NCBI GenBank assembly: GCA_013350335.1
Contig: CM023539.1
Location: 32,226,631-32,290,630 of the forward strand
Reading direction: 5' to 3'
DNA length: 64,000 bases
Source of the DNA: Chimonanthus salicifolius
Taxonomy: Eukaryota > Streptophyta > Magnoliopsida > Laurales > Calycanthaceae
Shown here: piece after piece, positions 48,216 to 61,100 of the stretch
Layout: every line of letters begins with the position of its first letter
How positions within the stretch are numbered: position 1 is the first letter of the stretch
Program-made: the position numbers and the translations under genes
Notes under the pieces: model-generated
What the model was told of the DNA's origin: nothing
What the model saw: the letters and a program-made list of their open reading frames with translations, nothing else
Database searches by the model: none

Positions 48216-51200
48216 TGTGATGACTTGACCCGAAATAGCAGGTCAATCGAATCGAGTGAAACTAAAATAGCAAATGGGTTCCTTGATTTTGTTGTGTGAA
48301 ATTATATGTTATTTTTTCTTTTATTTTTATTGTTTAAAATAAAATAAATAAACACACAAAAATCTAGAATTTTATTAATTTAGGTTCCCTAATGCACACA
48401 CATTTTCCCTCAATTAGAATTTTCAAATTTGTCCTCTTCGAGTTGAAATTAAGTGACCGGAAAATAAATTATCAAATTAGATTTTAAATTTGCAAAGTTA
48501 AGGATTCCAATTGGAATTGTATAATTAAAAATCCAAAATTTATAAATTAATAAGATTTATTTAGCTAAGATGTTAATTAAATTCAAATGATAAATTAAAA
48601 TTTGATTTTTTTTTTGGTAAATAAATAATTAAACTACTGGATCAATAATTAAGTTTAAATTTTAATGAACTTGAATATAATCAATAATCAAGGAATTAAT
48701 CAAATATAAACACCCAAACCCGGGTGGGCCCCTTTGGAAACCCACACCCTTTAGTTTCCCCATTTTTCCCTTAACCCTCGATAGAAACATAACTATACCA
48801 CCGTGTCTAGCAGGTTCTTCCCCAAATGGGATTCTTTCCCTTCCTTCTCTACCCCAAATCCCTAATTTTCGATTCCTTTGCCTTCTTTACCTCTCCAAAA
48901 CGGAAACAAATCCTAGCTCTACAAGGTGCACCTTCCATTTTTAACTCCTCAAATCTGACTCCTACTCAGAAGAAACCAGCCGACTCTATTTCCTTTAAAT
49001 TCATGTGATGGCAGTCAATTTCTTCTCCCAAAACTCGATCTCCATCTAGAGGTATCTCCATCTGATTTCTATCTTGTTGTTGCTGCCCCAACCTACGCCA
49101 GTCGACATTGTGATACCAGCTAGCGCTGTGGTTTCCAGCACACCACCACCATTCGCATCCATATTGCAGTTGAGACAAGGACCCAACCAGATCTTCCAGG
49201 TATGCCTCTGTCTCGTCTTTCTTCCTCTTTCTCTTTCTCTTCCATGTGTCTACCCTCCCTATCTCGCCAGTTATGGCTGTCCCTCAACCGTGAGCAATCA
49301 ACCTTGCAGCCTTCTTCAACTAATATTTTCCTTAATCTTGACCTGTTGGAGTTTGCAGTACCTTTACAAATAAATATAATAATTATAGTGATATGTAGAA
49401 TGTATTTTAGACTCTCTATTTTAATTCTTTATTTAAACTAATGCATATCTTCACTAATCCAAAGCTCATGTACAAATTTTAGATCTCATTACTCCTTGTT
49501 GTCCCTTATTCCCTCTTCCATCGTTTTACATTTTCTCACTTTTATTTATTTGTTGCTTGTAGTATCAAATTATTTTGAAATAAAATAAAATAAAGAAAGA
49601 AATCAAAACAAAACTTATATTTTGGCCTCTTCTTTCAGCCGACCCCTTTTTGCTGTGTTCACTTATCTTAATGATTTTATGTTAGTCCACTTTATTAAAT
49701 TGGGTTTTGGTCCTTGATTTTTATTTGTTTAAAATAACTTAATGTTTTAAGATTTAAATATAGTTATTTATTTATTTATTTTATTACTTGAACACCAATT
49801 TTAATGGTATAAAATAATAATAACAATAATATACATGTTTAGACCTTTTACTTATGTATCTGAGTTTTCAAAGTATATATGGGTTATATTTTTAATTTAA
49901 TGATTTAAATTTTTATGATTCCCTAAGTTCCCTTTCGGTACCTCTTTTAACAACTAGATTTAAAATTACTTTTTATTTGGCTGTCAATGGGTAGTTGAAG
50001 GCTGGAAAGGCAGCCAAGCAGGATGTCACTAATGTTTGTGGGCTAATGTTATCTGCCGATTTCAAGTGCATGGTCAAGTAACAAGAAAAGATAGCCAATG
50101 AAATATTGTTAAGGCATTGGAAATAACTTTTACTATGCACTTGGGATGTTCCCATAATTGCATTTGATTTTGAATTTTTGGTGGACTCAATGATTATCCA
50201 TCTAGTTGTTCTTTGGGGGCACAGAAATTAGGAACCACGTAGAAACTGGATACTGCTTGTCTGAACTTTCAACCTGAAATTATAAATTGTCAATGGTTAA
50301 TTTATTATTCCATAGTTTGGATTCAACTTGTATCAAAGTACTTTTCTCCTTTGATTCAATTTAAAAGTATAAAAATTTTAAGATGTTTTTATTTTAGCAT
50401 ATGTATTAACTGAGCCACCCTTCTCAGTCAGTACATGTAAATGGTTTTATATTATATTGTTTAATTTATGCTTTGGCTTATTTAAACTTAGATTTATTTA
50501 ATACTCATTTTACTCTTTAACGATATTTATATATGTATGGGTTATCCCTTATATTTTTGTTATATCTTTAGTATGATAAAGGTGTTCAATGACCCAAACT
50601 TTATCCATCTAATTTCTTTACAAAGCATTGAGAACTTTTGTTCTATTGATTTAATTGATTTCAGTCTTTACTTGCTTAAAGATAAAGATTTTGCAAACTT
50701 CATCTATTTTAAGTTGTTTTATCTTGGGCAATTAAATTATTCGAGGTACATTGTGACTTACAATTCACTTTCATTGTCTTATTTATACCGAATTGAATGT
50801 AGGCATGGTTTAACCATGCAGTGTGTGGACTCAAGCCTTCACTCATCTCCTTGAACCTTAGGATGACCGTAGATTATAGTTGGGACAGCAACATACCTCA
50901 CATTTATTTAATATGGACTATTAGAGGGACTCAATCATGTGTTAATGGTACTTGGAACCTTTAAATAAATGTGCAACACTTCCCGGGCGTTCCTATTGAT
51001 TGATTTCAAGTAGGAATGCGCTTTGATTCATCACCTACACTTCACGAACTTTTTAGGTGAGGGAAAACAATACACTATACCTTGGTTGTATATGATATTC
51101 TCTATTTTTGGTTTATGTGATTGAGCAATGAAAAATATTGCATGATGTATTGTATTTTGGGAATATAATATTGGACCTATGAAATCGACTGGGTATTTAT

Positions 51201-52615
51201 TGGAATAGTGGTTGTAATCCGGTTCTTACTCACAGTAGTATAAGGGAATAGGCTAAATGTTCTAATGGCCGTGAGGGGACTCAGTCTGCCCGGATAGTTG
51301 AAAATTAGCCACTAGCCTTGTTGAGAGGTCTAATAATTATGTTCGAATTAGATGGATATTTTATATACTGTTGTAGAGTTATTTGTGATGTTATTGAGAT
51401 GAATTCATGATACTGTGTTGTCATAATCATAATTTATTATTATGCAAGTGTAAGATTATTGATGTTGGAATATGATGCTTTGGGACATGTATATGGTGTT
51501 TATGTCAATTTGAGATCATATGACTGTTAGAGTATAATGTTTAAATTTATGGCATGATACATAACATGTGGTATGATGATAGAGATAATGCATGGTATGA
51601 TGGCATCTTCATATTCATGGGATGGGTATGGAGGTGTGAGCCGTGATCTTTCATGTAGACCACGACGGTGGTAGTGTATGACCTCGCTTTTAATGAGTAG
51701 TACCACGCATGTGGTAAGTTTGGATTATTAAGCCATGAAAGGTCACGTAGACTGTTATTTGGTGATGGTGTTAGCCTCGCTTCGGCAGGTAGGCCACTTC
51801 ATGTGGTGTTGTGTTAGCCTCGCTTCGGTGGGTAGACCACTTCATGTGGTGTTGTGTTAGCCTCGCTTCTGCGGGTAGGCCACTTCATGTGGTTTTGTGT
51901 TAGCCTCGCTTCGGCAGGTAGATCACCAAACACAATAGGTGTTGTTGTGGATGAATGAGGCATTGGGTATTGTGCATTGTGCATTACATAGCATAAAGTA
52001 TGGACATTAAATGCATATCTAATTACTTATGGTTTTAATATTTCTTTATTTGTATTAAATTGAGTATAGCGGAGATATCACATTTTGGATATGTGCTATT
52101 GTATTCCTTCACTGGGCTTGGAGCTCACACCCTTATATTGCAGGTAACCCTCTGGATTTAGGATTGGAGGACGACGTTGAAAACTAGAAGTTACTATGGA
52201 TGAATATTTAAATTCCTAGTTAGGTGTTGAATTATGTTGATTGAGTTAATCATTGGATGCTTCTTATTCTTTGAGACTTGATTATTTGATTCAAATAATT
52301 TGAGAAATTTGAGATTTATTAGTTGGTTTTATTTTATGGAATGGGATATGAGTAGTGAGATTAGATTTGATGTTGATAATAGATTGTCGATGACATTATG
52401 ATGTATGCGATGTGTAAATTTTGAGCTTGAAAGATTTGATGGCTTCGTTATTTCATTCATAATCTTTAAAAAATATATATGTACTTATTTTCCCCCAGCC
52501 ACAAATCTGTGATTTAAGGTCCGTTAGATGGGTGACGCGATGGGTGACGCCCGTTCAGCCTGCAGTTAAGCGGGTCACGACCCGTTTAGGCTGTAGAAAG
52601 GGACGGGGCGTTACA
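48216..52615 (+). mobile_element. Solo-LTR-like element A, unit 3 (4.4 kb)
   Basis: TG..CA termini as in the other copies, with GTCTA at 48211-48215 and 52616-52620. It keeps the 108-bp segment. Internal structure is as in unit 2. Confidence 0.65.
51770..51941 (+). repeat. 43-bp minisatellite, 4 copies, unit 3
   Basis: Same array as at 6252-6423. Confidence 0.85.
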
Positions 52616-53530
52616 GTCTAAATGTTGTAACAAATGTTTGGTCTCTGATAAGTTAGCGTCGACTCTTGAGTTGGTAACCGTTGACTAATTGAATTGATTG
52701 TAAATCATTTTTAGTCTTTGATAGACAATTGTCAATTGATAAGCCGGTAACTGTCAACTGTCTGAAACATATGTAAAACAGAGTTTGTCTCTGATATCCA
52801 TCCGTCGACAGTTTCCAATCGTGACTACTTATACAACTTGTCCAAACAGTCAACTGCTTATCTAGATTGTCAACTATATGGTGGCAACAGTCAATTTTTA
52901 ATGCATTAAATGCTCATTCAAACGGTCATCTTTTTTATTTAATGCATGGCAATGGTAATAAATTTGAAATTTATATATATACTTGTTATTATGAAGTCTA
53001 AACACTCTCCACCAACTGAGATACAGAGATAAATCAATTTGTCTATCATTCAAGTTCAAAATCATACACTTGCAAATCATTTATTGAGCCATTTTTGTTC
53101 AAATCCTTGAGTAACTCTTATGAATCATATTGAGAGAGTTATTCCTGAGCTTCAACTTGTAATCTATTGATTATATCTGAGATAAAAGGTTGTAAAGGGT
53201 TGGACCGACCCTAGTGAAGATAGAAGAAAGGATTCTACTTCAAGTTAAAAGAGAGGTGTAATCAAGGAGCTGTAAAAGGTTTCTTCGCCACCTATAAGGA
53301 GAAGCAATAGTGGATTTAATCCTCAAGCAATGCCTTGAGGCGATGACGTAGGCAGGAAAGTCAAATCTCATAAAAATTCAAGTTCAATCTCTCAATCTCT
53401 TCTCATCTCCTCTTTCTATTTGTGCTTTAACTTATTCTTATTTACATGTAACTTTTCTAATTTGTGTAATTGGAGAAATGCCTAAAAGTTTAATTGACTG
53501 AATTCACCCTTTTCTTGAATCAATTTCTGG
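52616..53530 (+). mobile_element. Right part of split Copia-type LTR, unit 3
   Basis: Matches 7094-8020. The GTCTTGAGG phrase has one change here (GCCTTGAGG, about 53333). Confidence 0.5.
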
Positions 53531-54561
53531 GCAGCACCCTACTTTCTCTCACCAATTGCTGAAATACATTAAACTATGTACTGCATATAGTTTTTATTGT
53601 AACTATGTACTGCAGATAGTTTTTATTGTAATTAAAAAATTATGTGGAATCACATATATTCCATTATAAAAATATTGTGCAATGTAATTTAAACATGGTG
53701 AAAGTTTTGTAAAAATCGAGTTACATTAAGAGAAGTGGTCTTGATATTTCAATTGCATCATATTTATATATACTCTATCTCAAATATTTTGTATTTCTAA
53801 TTTTTATTAATGGATTTTTAATCTATTATTTGTAATTTTGTCATTTTTATACACTCAATTGCTAACTGTTATTAATCCTATCAAGTATGAGACATGTTTT
53901 TATTGTGATTAGATCAAATGCTAAGAATGTTGTATTTATTCATGTACTAAATTTGATATAATTTTAGAATTCCTTTATACAATATTAAGATATTACGTGA
54001 ATTATTTAAAATAATAGCATATCATATTTTAACTATCGGTCCAAAATGTCAAATTAAAAAAGATACCAAGTCTTTTATATGACATTTAATGTATTCTTTT
54101 ATAACTGTCATTGGATTTTTTTTTTTTAACTAATCTGAAGTTCAAAACGTACTTTTAATTTTAATTGCATTGCATCTGTATACCTTATTAATTATTTTGT
54201 ATTTTTAATTTACGTGAATGAATTTTTAATCTAATATTTATATCTTTATCATGTTTTATACACTTAATTGCCAACAGATCATTATACTCACGTAAATATC
54301 ATAACTAATTATATATATATAGAAAAAAGAATAAGTACAAAATATGATATAGTTTCCATTGTAAATATATCAAATGACAAGAAACCTTGCACTTATTCAT
54401 ATACTAAATTCAATATAAATTGAGATTTCTTTTATAAAATATAAACATATTCAAAAATTTAAATTTAAAATTATTCGATATCATATTTTAACTCATTATT
54501 ATCATTATTTAACTCATTTATCCTTTCTAATCTAGAGTTGACTTTCATATTTGAATTTAAC
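53531..54561. repeat. AT-rich block, unit 3
   Basis: Equivalent of 8021-9040. The 29-bp tandem repeat has two copies (about 53573-53630), as in unit 1. No gene is seen. Confidence 0.55.
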
Positions 54562-57276
54562 TGTCACGCCCCGACCCGAGAAGCGCACCCAGAACGTGAC
54601 TATTTTTATTTTTTTTTAACAAATCCAATTATCAAAAATCCATGGGCCTCTCATGCGGTTCCCTAAGCCCATAGAAACGTTCGCACACGCTTGTGTGGAC
54701 AATACTCGCGACCTAAAACATCAAGTCCCCAAAGGGGCACATTGAAAAGATATCTCACATAAATTCTCCTGTATTAGTCGACTAATGGTAATCTGCTCAA
54801 ACTGTCGACAATTTCCACGTACCCGTCGACTGGCACTCTAAAAATCCAAAATACACACCATAATACGATCAATTATACAACATATTATCATATTACACAT
54901 ATATGACTTATACATAAAGTCTCTATACCACAAGTGAAATAATCACCTAAAATTTACATAATTTTTATATGAAACTAAACAAGAATAAATCCTACCATCG
55001 AACAGCACTGGATTCCAACTCCTAAGCATCGCAGAGGGATTCTCCTTTCCCACATCCAGTACACGACCTGCATTGTAAGGGACGTGAGCTCCAGCCCAGT
55101 GAAGAGAACTCAAATTAACAAGTCCCTTCAAATTTTCAGAATATCAAATTTACAATACAACCTACGAGGAAAACACTTTGAACACCATGGCCTACCTTTA
55201 CCAATTGTTTTTTCCTTTCCACATACACACGCATATACTCATAATATTAATAACACAATGCATGTTTAACACATGATAAGCAAATAAATCATATCTATCA
55301 TTTAAAAGGTTACAACGAAACTTGTAATACACTGGAGTATCCCACTCAACCCCGTTGAGGTATCCAACTCAACCCCAACTGTACAGGTCCAGGGTATCCC
55401 ACTCAACCCTGTCGAGGAATCCCACTCATCCTCAAATGCATTAAGTCAAGGCAGATAGAATGCAGCATCTTGCAAGAGCTTGACCGAATGTATAAGTGTG
55501 TGCGTATACATGAACATGTATATTATCTATCAATTATCCATAAACACAGAAATAATATAAAATCATCATTCACATATGTTGTCTCCATATACCCTTTACA
55601 TAAGAGTTTAACAATGGAGTTTCACTTACTATCCACTGGTTGCAATCTAGGTTTAATAACCTAAAATGTTTTCATCTCATTACCTGCACAAACTTATTAG
55701 CACAAGTATAATCACATATATATACAAAACTCTATGCATTATCAAGGCCACATATATCACCTATTCACGTAACCAATATATGAATCACATGCACACATCC
55801 TAACATGATTTACATGTTCCTTTTCATAAATCACAGCATCATTGGACTTTTCACTCTTTTGTCCAAACTTTAAACCCATCACCCTCTAGACTTCTAATGG
55901 GTCCCACTTGGTCTTTCCCATCTTAAAAATACTATGGGTTCCATTTTCAATCTAAAATCTAATAGGTTTTAACAATAACCATTATACATGTTAAGCTGAG
56001 TCTCCTCATCTTGTCCAACTTGCAAATATCACCAAGATCTGTAATGCATAATAATTCTATAAATTTTGTTTCAAATTGAAATATTTAAAACAACTCAAAA
56101 ACTAATTTAGGAGAAGTTTTTTAAGATTTAAAAGAAAAACTCATTTCCCCTAAGAATTTTGAGACCAAATTTGAAGCCAAAAACTACTCTATTTTACAAA
56201 ACTAACAGTCCTAGAGTTCTTAAAATTTTAAGTAGATAAATTTTCATACCTTAATCGTCGAAATCGGTGGAGAAATGACGGAGTTTGAAAAACCCGAGAT
56301 CCAAACACGAAAAACCTTCGGTCACAGCTCAAACACAGGAGAGCAGAAAGAAGAAGGAAAGAAAGGGAAAGGCAAAGGAAAAAAAAAAAGGAAAAAGGAC
56401 GATGGAGAGAGAGAGATTGCTTTTGAGTGTTTTTTATTCTTCTTCCACTTCTCATCTCTTCTTAAGTCGATGGAAGCCTAATGCTACCCACCCTAGTTGT
56501 GGTGAATAATCACCAAAGTTTTGATTTTTTTTTTCTAAAATTCAAATGTTTATCCATTTGACAAATAAAACTCAAAACCATGTAACTTATATAGTTTTAG
56601 AAAAATGAATTTAAAACCATATAATTTCTATGGTTTAGAAAATATTTAAAACTTCTTTAATTTTTTTTTCCAAAATTAAAATACCTTTTTAAAATACACC
56701 CAAACTAAATGATGTAATTTAAAACCACTTAAATACCAAATTTCAAAATTAAATTAACACTTAAAAAAAATTCTAGCTTTTGAGTCCGGTTAAATAAATT
56801 GACTGATAAAACACTTCTAAAATTTTTGGGATAATTTGACACTCTTAAAACATTTAAAACTTTCATTTTGTAAAAATAGAGATACACCTGATATCTATAA
56901 AATCACACTTGTGTAAATCGAAATGATTGAGATAAAATTCCTTAAACTCAAAATTTCACACTAAATAAATTTGTAAGATTTGAGAATTGGAAAACCTCAA
57001 ATCATTTATTTTCCAAACACAGATTATTTTAAGGGTCTCAGATGGAGAAAGTTCAGATAATTTCAACTCTGCCACTACCCTTAATGAGTTGGATCCACTC
57101 ACTTCCAAACTCGAATTTAGTCAAACTTTGACTCTAAACAAGGCCCATTTGTTAATTACCCCGATTAAGCACAATTAATTGTAAAAAAAATACATAATTA
57201 AATACTAATTTGGGTCAAGGTATTAGATTAACAAATTATTTTCATGAACTTACTAACTACTCTGTGTGACGTCTGC
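54562..57276 (-). mobile_element. Element B, unit 3 (full length)
   Basis: Begins TGTCACGCCCCGACCCGAG. It keeps the segment deleted from unit 2, including the ATCCCACTCAACCC array (about 55334-55436). The right border is uncertain. Confidence 0.5.
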
Positions 57277-57661
57277 GTATCACATTTAACTATCAATTCA
57301 TAATGTCAAATTAAATATTATATGTGGAATAATTTTTAAAAAGTATCGTATTTTTTATGTGTGGGTGCGGGACGTCATCTGAAGTGAGGGTTTTAGGAGA
57401 ACTAATCTATCCGAAGAGAACTAATCTAACCTCAGGAGTTTAAAGAGATTTCCCCCTTCCCTACTCAAAAAAAAATATCATGTTTTCTAAACGACAATTA
57501 ATGTAGTTTTTAGTGTTATTTGGTTTTTTGTAATTTATTTAAATAAAAAAGGTAATTTTAATGTTTAAATATAATATTAAAAAATGATGATTTCCCAGTT
57601 AAAAACCAAAATTAATTTTTAATTATTTGGTACTTTCGGAATGGCCCACCGAGTAGAAGAG
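57277..57661. other. AT-rich upstream region of RING gene copy 3
   Basis: Equivalent of 11768-12150. No gene is seen. Confidence 0.4.
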
Positions 57662-58121
57662 CGCGTATTAGAATTTTGAAACTTGAAGTGGACACGTGGA
57701 ACCACATGGGTATTGACGAATGATATTCTCCTCAATTACGGAGAACGTTTAGTTTTAGTTACACGTTCCTTAAATTGGGCAAAACGGCTCCTTCCTCGCA
57801 ACACAATCTCTCAGAAACATCTAAAGCTCTCCCAATCGCTCTCTCTTTTTCTGACTCTACGAGAAAGATACAAAGCTCTCTCTATCTATCTGTGCAAAAG
57901 ATCTAAAAACTCTCTGGCTTTCCATCGTCCTTGCTCTCTGCGAGGATTATAGCAATCTTTATACAAAATCTATCTGCATTTCTCTTTCATTTTCTTGAAA
58001 GTTGGTTTCGGATTCGTTTCCCAAAAATCGAAGGGGAAGGGAAAACTACTCTTTTTTCTTTATTTTTTCCTCAATTATTTTCTGATCTGGGTTTCATTTG
58101 ATCTTTATTTAGGTCTTGAAG
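57662..58121 (+). promoter_or_regulatory. Promoter and 5' leader of RING gene copy 3, with G-box
   Basis: CACGTG G-box at 57693-57698 in the same context as copy 2. ACG at 57745-57747, where unit 1 has ATG. CTCTC-rich leader as in the other copies. Confidence 0.55.
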
Positions 58122-61100
58122 ATGTCTTCAATGCCGCATCGAGGAGATTATGCTGGGGTTTCTTCACACAACTTTCACCTCAATGCCCGGCCACGGCAAG
58201 AAATGGCAGGTGTCTTTCGTGCGTCTGGCAGCCAGCAATTTGGCAGAAGAAACATGGGTTTTCAACATCCAAACGGAAGGCACAGTGTTCCTGTCAACTT
58301 TGATGCCTTTGACGATGTGGTTGTAATCACCATCCCGAGTCAAATTACACAAGTAAGATGGCCTATCTTGATTTATTTGTTACTATACATTGGTTCCTTT
58401 TTTTATTGTATTACACTGCATTGACTAGGGTTAGGGTTTTTCTTCTCTTCTTCTTCTTCCTCTTGTTTTCATCTTTTGGGACTGTTTGGTTTCATTTTTA
58501 TTGATTTTCATAAAGATTTCTGCATTTTTTTGGGGCTTTGCTTGTATCCATGCAATTGATATTTATTGTTCTTTTCTGAAGATTCTGAATAATTTTTTGG
58601 CTTTTCTTTTATGCCTTTTGTTTTCGCTTGATTCATGTGCGTTGATTTTTTTTAGGGTTTTATACAATTTGCTTTTCCCATTTTTGGGCAGAATAAATCT
58701 GGTTATATTTTTCATTGTTTTTGTGGGCTTGCTTTTGACTGGATATATCTTGTAAAGTGCATATCTTCATTTTTGTTGTTTTTTTTTCGTTGCATGAATG
58801 TGTCAATTTAGTGCCAGGATTGTTGCTTTTTGCGGGATTTGTTTCAACATTTGTAGATTTTCTATGGGTTTTGCCTATCTTTCTTGTTAATATTTGCTTC
58901 TAGATTTTTCCATATAAGTGGAATTTTCTTGTCTTATTTTTTATTCTAATATCTCTGTTCTATTTTATTCATCATTTTTCTTTAAATATTTCTGCATGTG
59001 TATGTGTTTCTGTTCTGTTGCATAGTATGTCTGTATTTTTTCTTTATTTTTCTATTTTTTCCCTTTTATTCATTTGAATTGATAGGAACACTGGTTTTGT
59101 TAATAATAAGGGATGACATGCTTGTCTTTTTATCTATTTGTCATCACATAAGTAGTGGCAAGGTACACGATGTTCCCTTGTTATAAAAGATGCCAGTACC
59201 CCTATCAATTTCCATATTCAGTACTTTAATGGCATTTTTGGAAGTGTGTTTTTTCTTGTAAAGATATGCATTATGCATTTGGGGATTTCGTTAAAAAATT
59301 CTAAACACTTCTAGGTTTGAAACTTGTGGAGGATTTCTGTATTCGTATGTATCTTTAATCATTTTCCCATCTAAAAAAATTATATCTACATTATGCTGGG
59401 CTTTTATGGGTTTAAGGGGCCATTTGACTATTTCTCAATCAATGCAATCTTCACCATTGTTGCCTAATGATTCACGGTTTTTATTCTTGGTTTACTGTTG
59501 TTGGTTTTTGCTTACTGTATATTTAGCCTCATTAGATCATCCTAGCTGTTGATTTTTTAGCGTCAAAGTTGTAACATTGGATAAACTTTTACTTCTGAGA
59601 CTCAAACTTACTAGAATGAAGATAGATGTAGTCCTGTGCAAGGTAAAAGGGTAGAGTAGTGCATGGAGCGGTTTGAATTGATCATTACATAGACCTTCTT
59701 ATAGTAAAAAAACTTGGAGAGATACTTGCTCAAACTTGGTTTTAGATTTACCTATTTCATGAAAGCAAATGGGTAGTTGAAAGATGTGGATTCAAGTCCT
59801 ATAGGTGTTGTTTCAAATGAGTAGTTGGTCTATGAGGGACAATTCATTGAATGTCGTTACTTGTGTGAACTCCAAATTGATTGTTTGATGATGGCGGTGG
59901 TGATGATAAACGGATAGTTAAAATAACCTGTGACTAATTGGAGATGGTGATGATAGATATTCTCAAACTATTGAGAATAACATTTATCATATGTTTCAAT
60001 GGTCATTCAGCCAATCAATGGACCATGGTATGTAGTGGTAAGAATAGTATGGCCAAGTGTTATCGAGATCTATACATGACATTGTGCTTATGATCTTTGT
60101 AGGAAGAATCACCTAAGGTTTTTTTTTTAATCCACTTGATGTTTTGCCATCGTGAGATGTTAGTATTCAAAAGATGAGATTCAAATTTAACACCCATTTA
60201 GTTTTTGCAAATCACTTTAGATAAGTTCATTTTTATATGCAAGTGATCAAGTCATTTCTCCTTTCGTTTATAATGTTCATGAAATAAGTCCTCTTAAAGT
60301 ATGATGACAAAATCACCTTTACAAAAAGTGTCAAGTTGTAAGATGCTCAATTGTAAAAGCAAAAGAGGTGCAATGCATGTAAGATCAAGGGCAGCTGTGT
60401 TAAAAATATTGCAACCAATCACCAAGCCTTCTTATGACACTAGAGGACTATGGCTTTCTTAAGATTTTGGGGCCATTGACCATATTTATTTGTTACTGTT
60501 GATTCAAATTTTTTATAGTTAATTTTTCCTTATGAGCATGTTCGGCATTTTTGTGGGAAAGGAACAGTGTTTTCATATGATCAAAATGATGAATGTGAAC
60601 TAGATTAACAAGTAACCATCAAATCTCAATGTTTTATGTTATGACATGAGGTTTTTGGCATGTTCAGTCACAAATCCATGGTGGAGTTTGTGATATCAGT
60701 GGTCTCGATCATGGGACCTTTTTACTAACAATCATTGTTATTTTTTGTGGAAACACTTTCCTCGGAGAGAACTTTCTTTTTCTTAGAAAGGGTTTCCACG
60801 GAAAAGCAATTGTAGAGAAGTGTGAGAAGATTTTCTATTGTACGGAAAATGCTATGCTTTGTGGACAAGGAAATGCTTGTGGGCATGGGTTTTTGTGTTT
60901 TTTTTTTTTCTGTCTAAAATGAAAATGATTTACCATTTTATTATAGTCAAAAGGGTGAGGTTTGAGATTTGTTGTAAAGAAAACTTTTATATGGCTAACC
61001 ATTACCATGGTGGAAAGGCTGGAGTGAGAATATTAGAGCCGAAGATCAACAAAATGGGCATTGAATTTTATCCAACATGCATGGTTTCCATTTTCCTAAG

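Noticed and set aside
54562..57276. Gene conversion between units 1 and 3 over element B, where unit 3 resembles unit 1 more than unit 2.
   Set aside because: Most of the signal is private change in unit 2, and sites shared by units 2 and 3 also occur within the block. No clear switch points were seen by eye.
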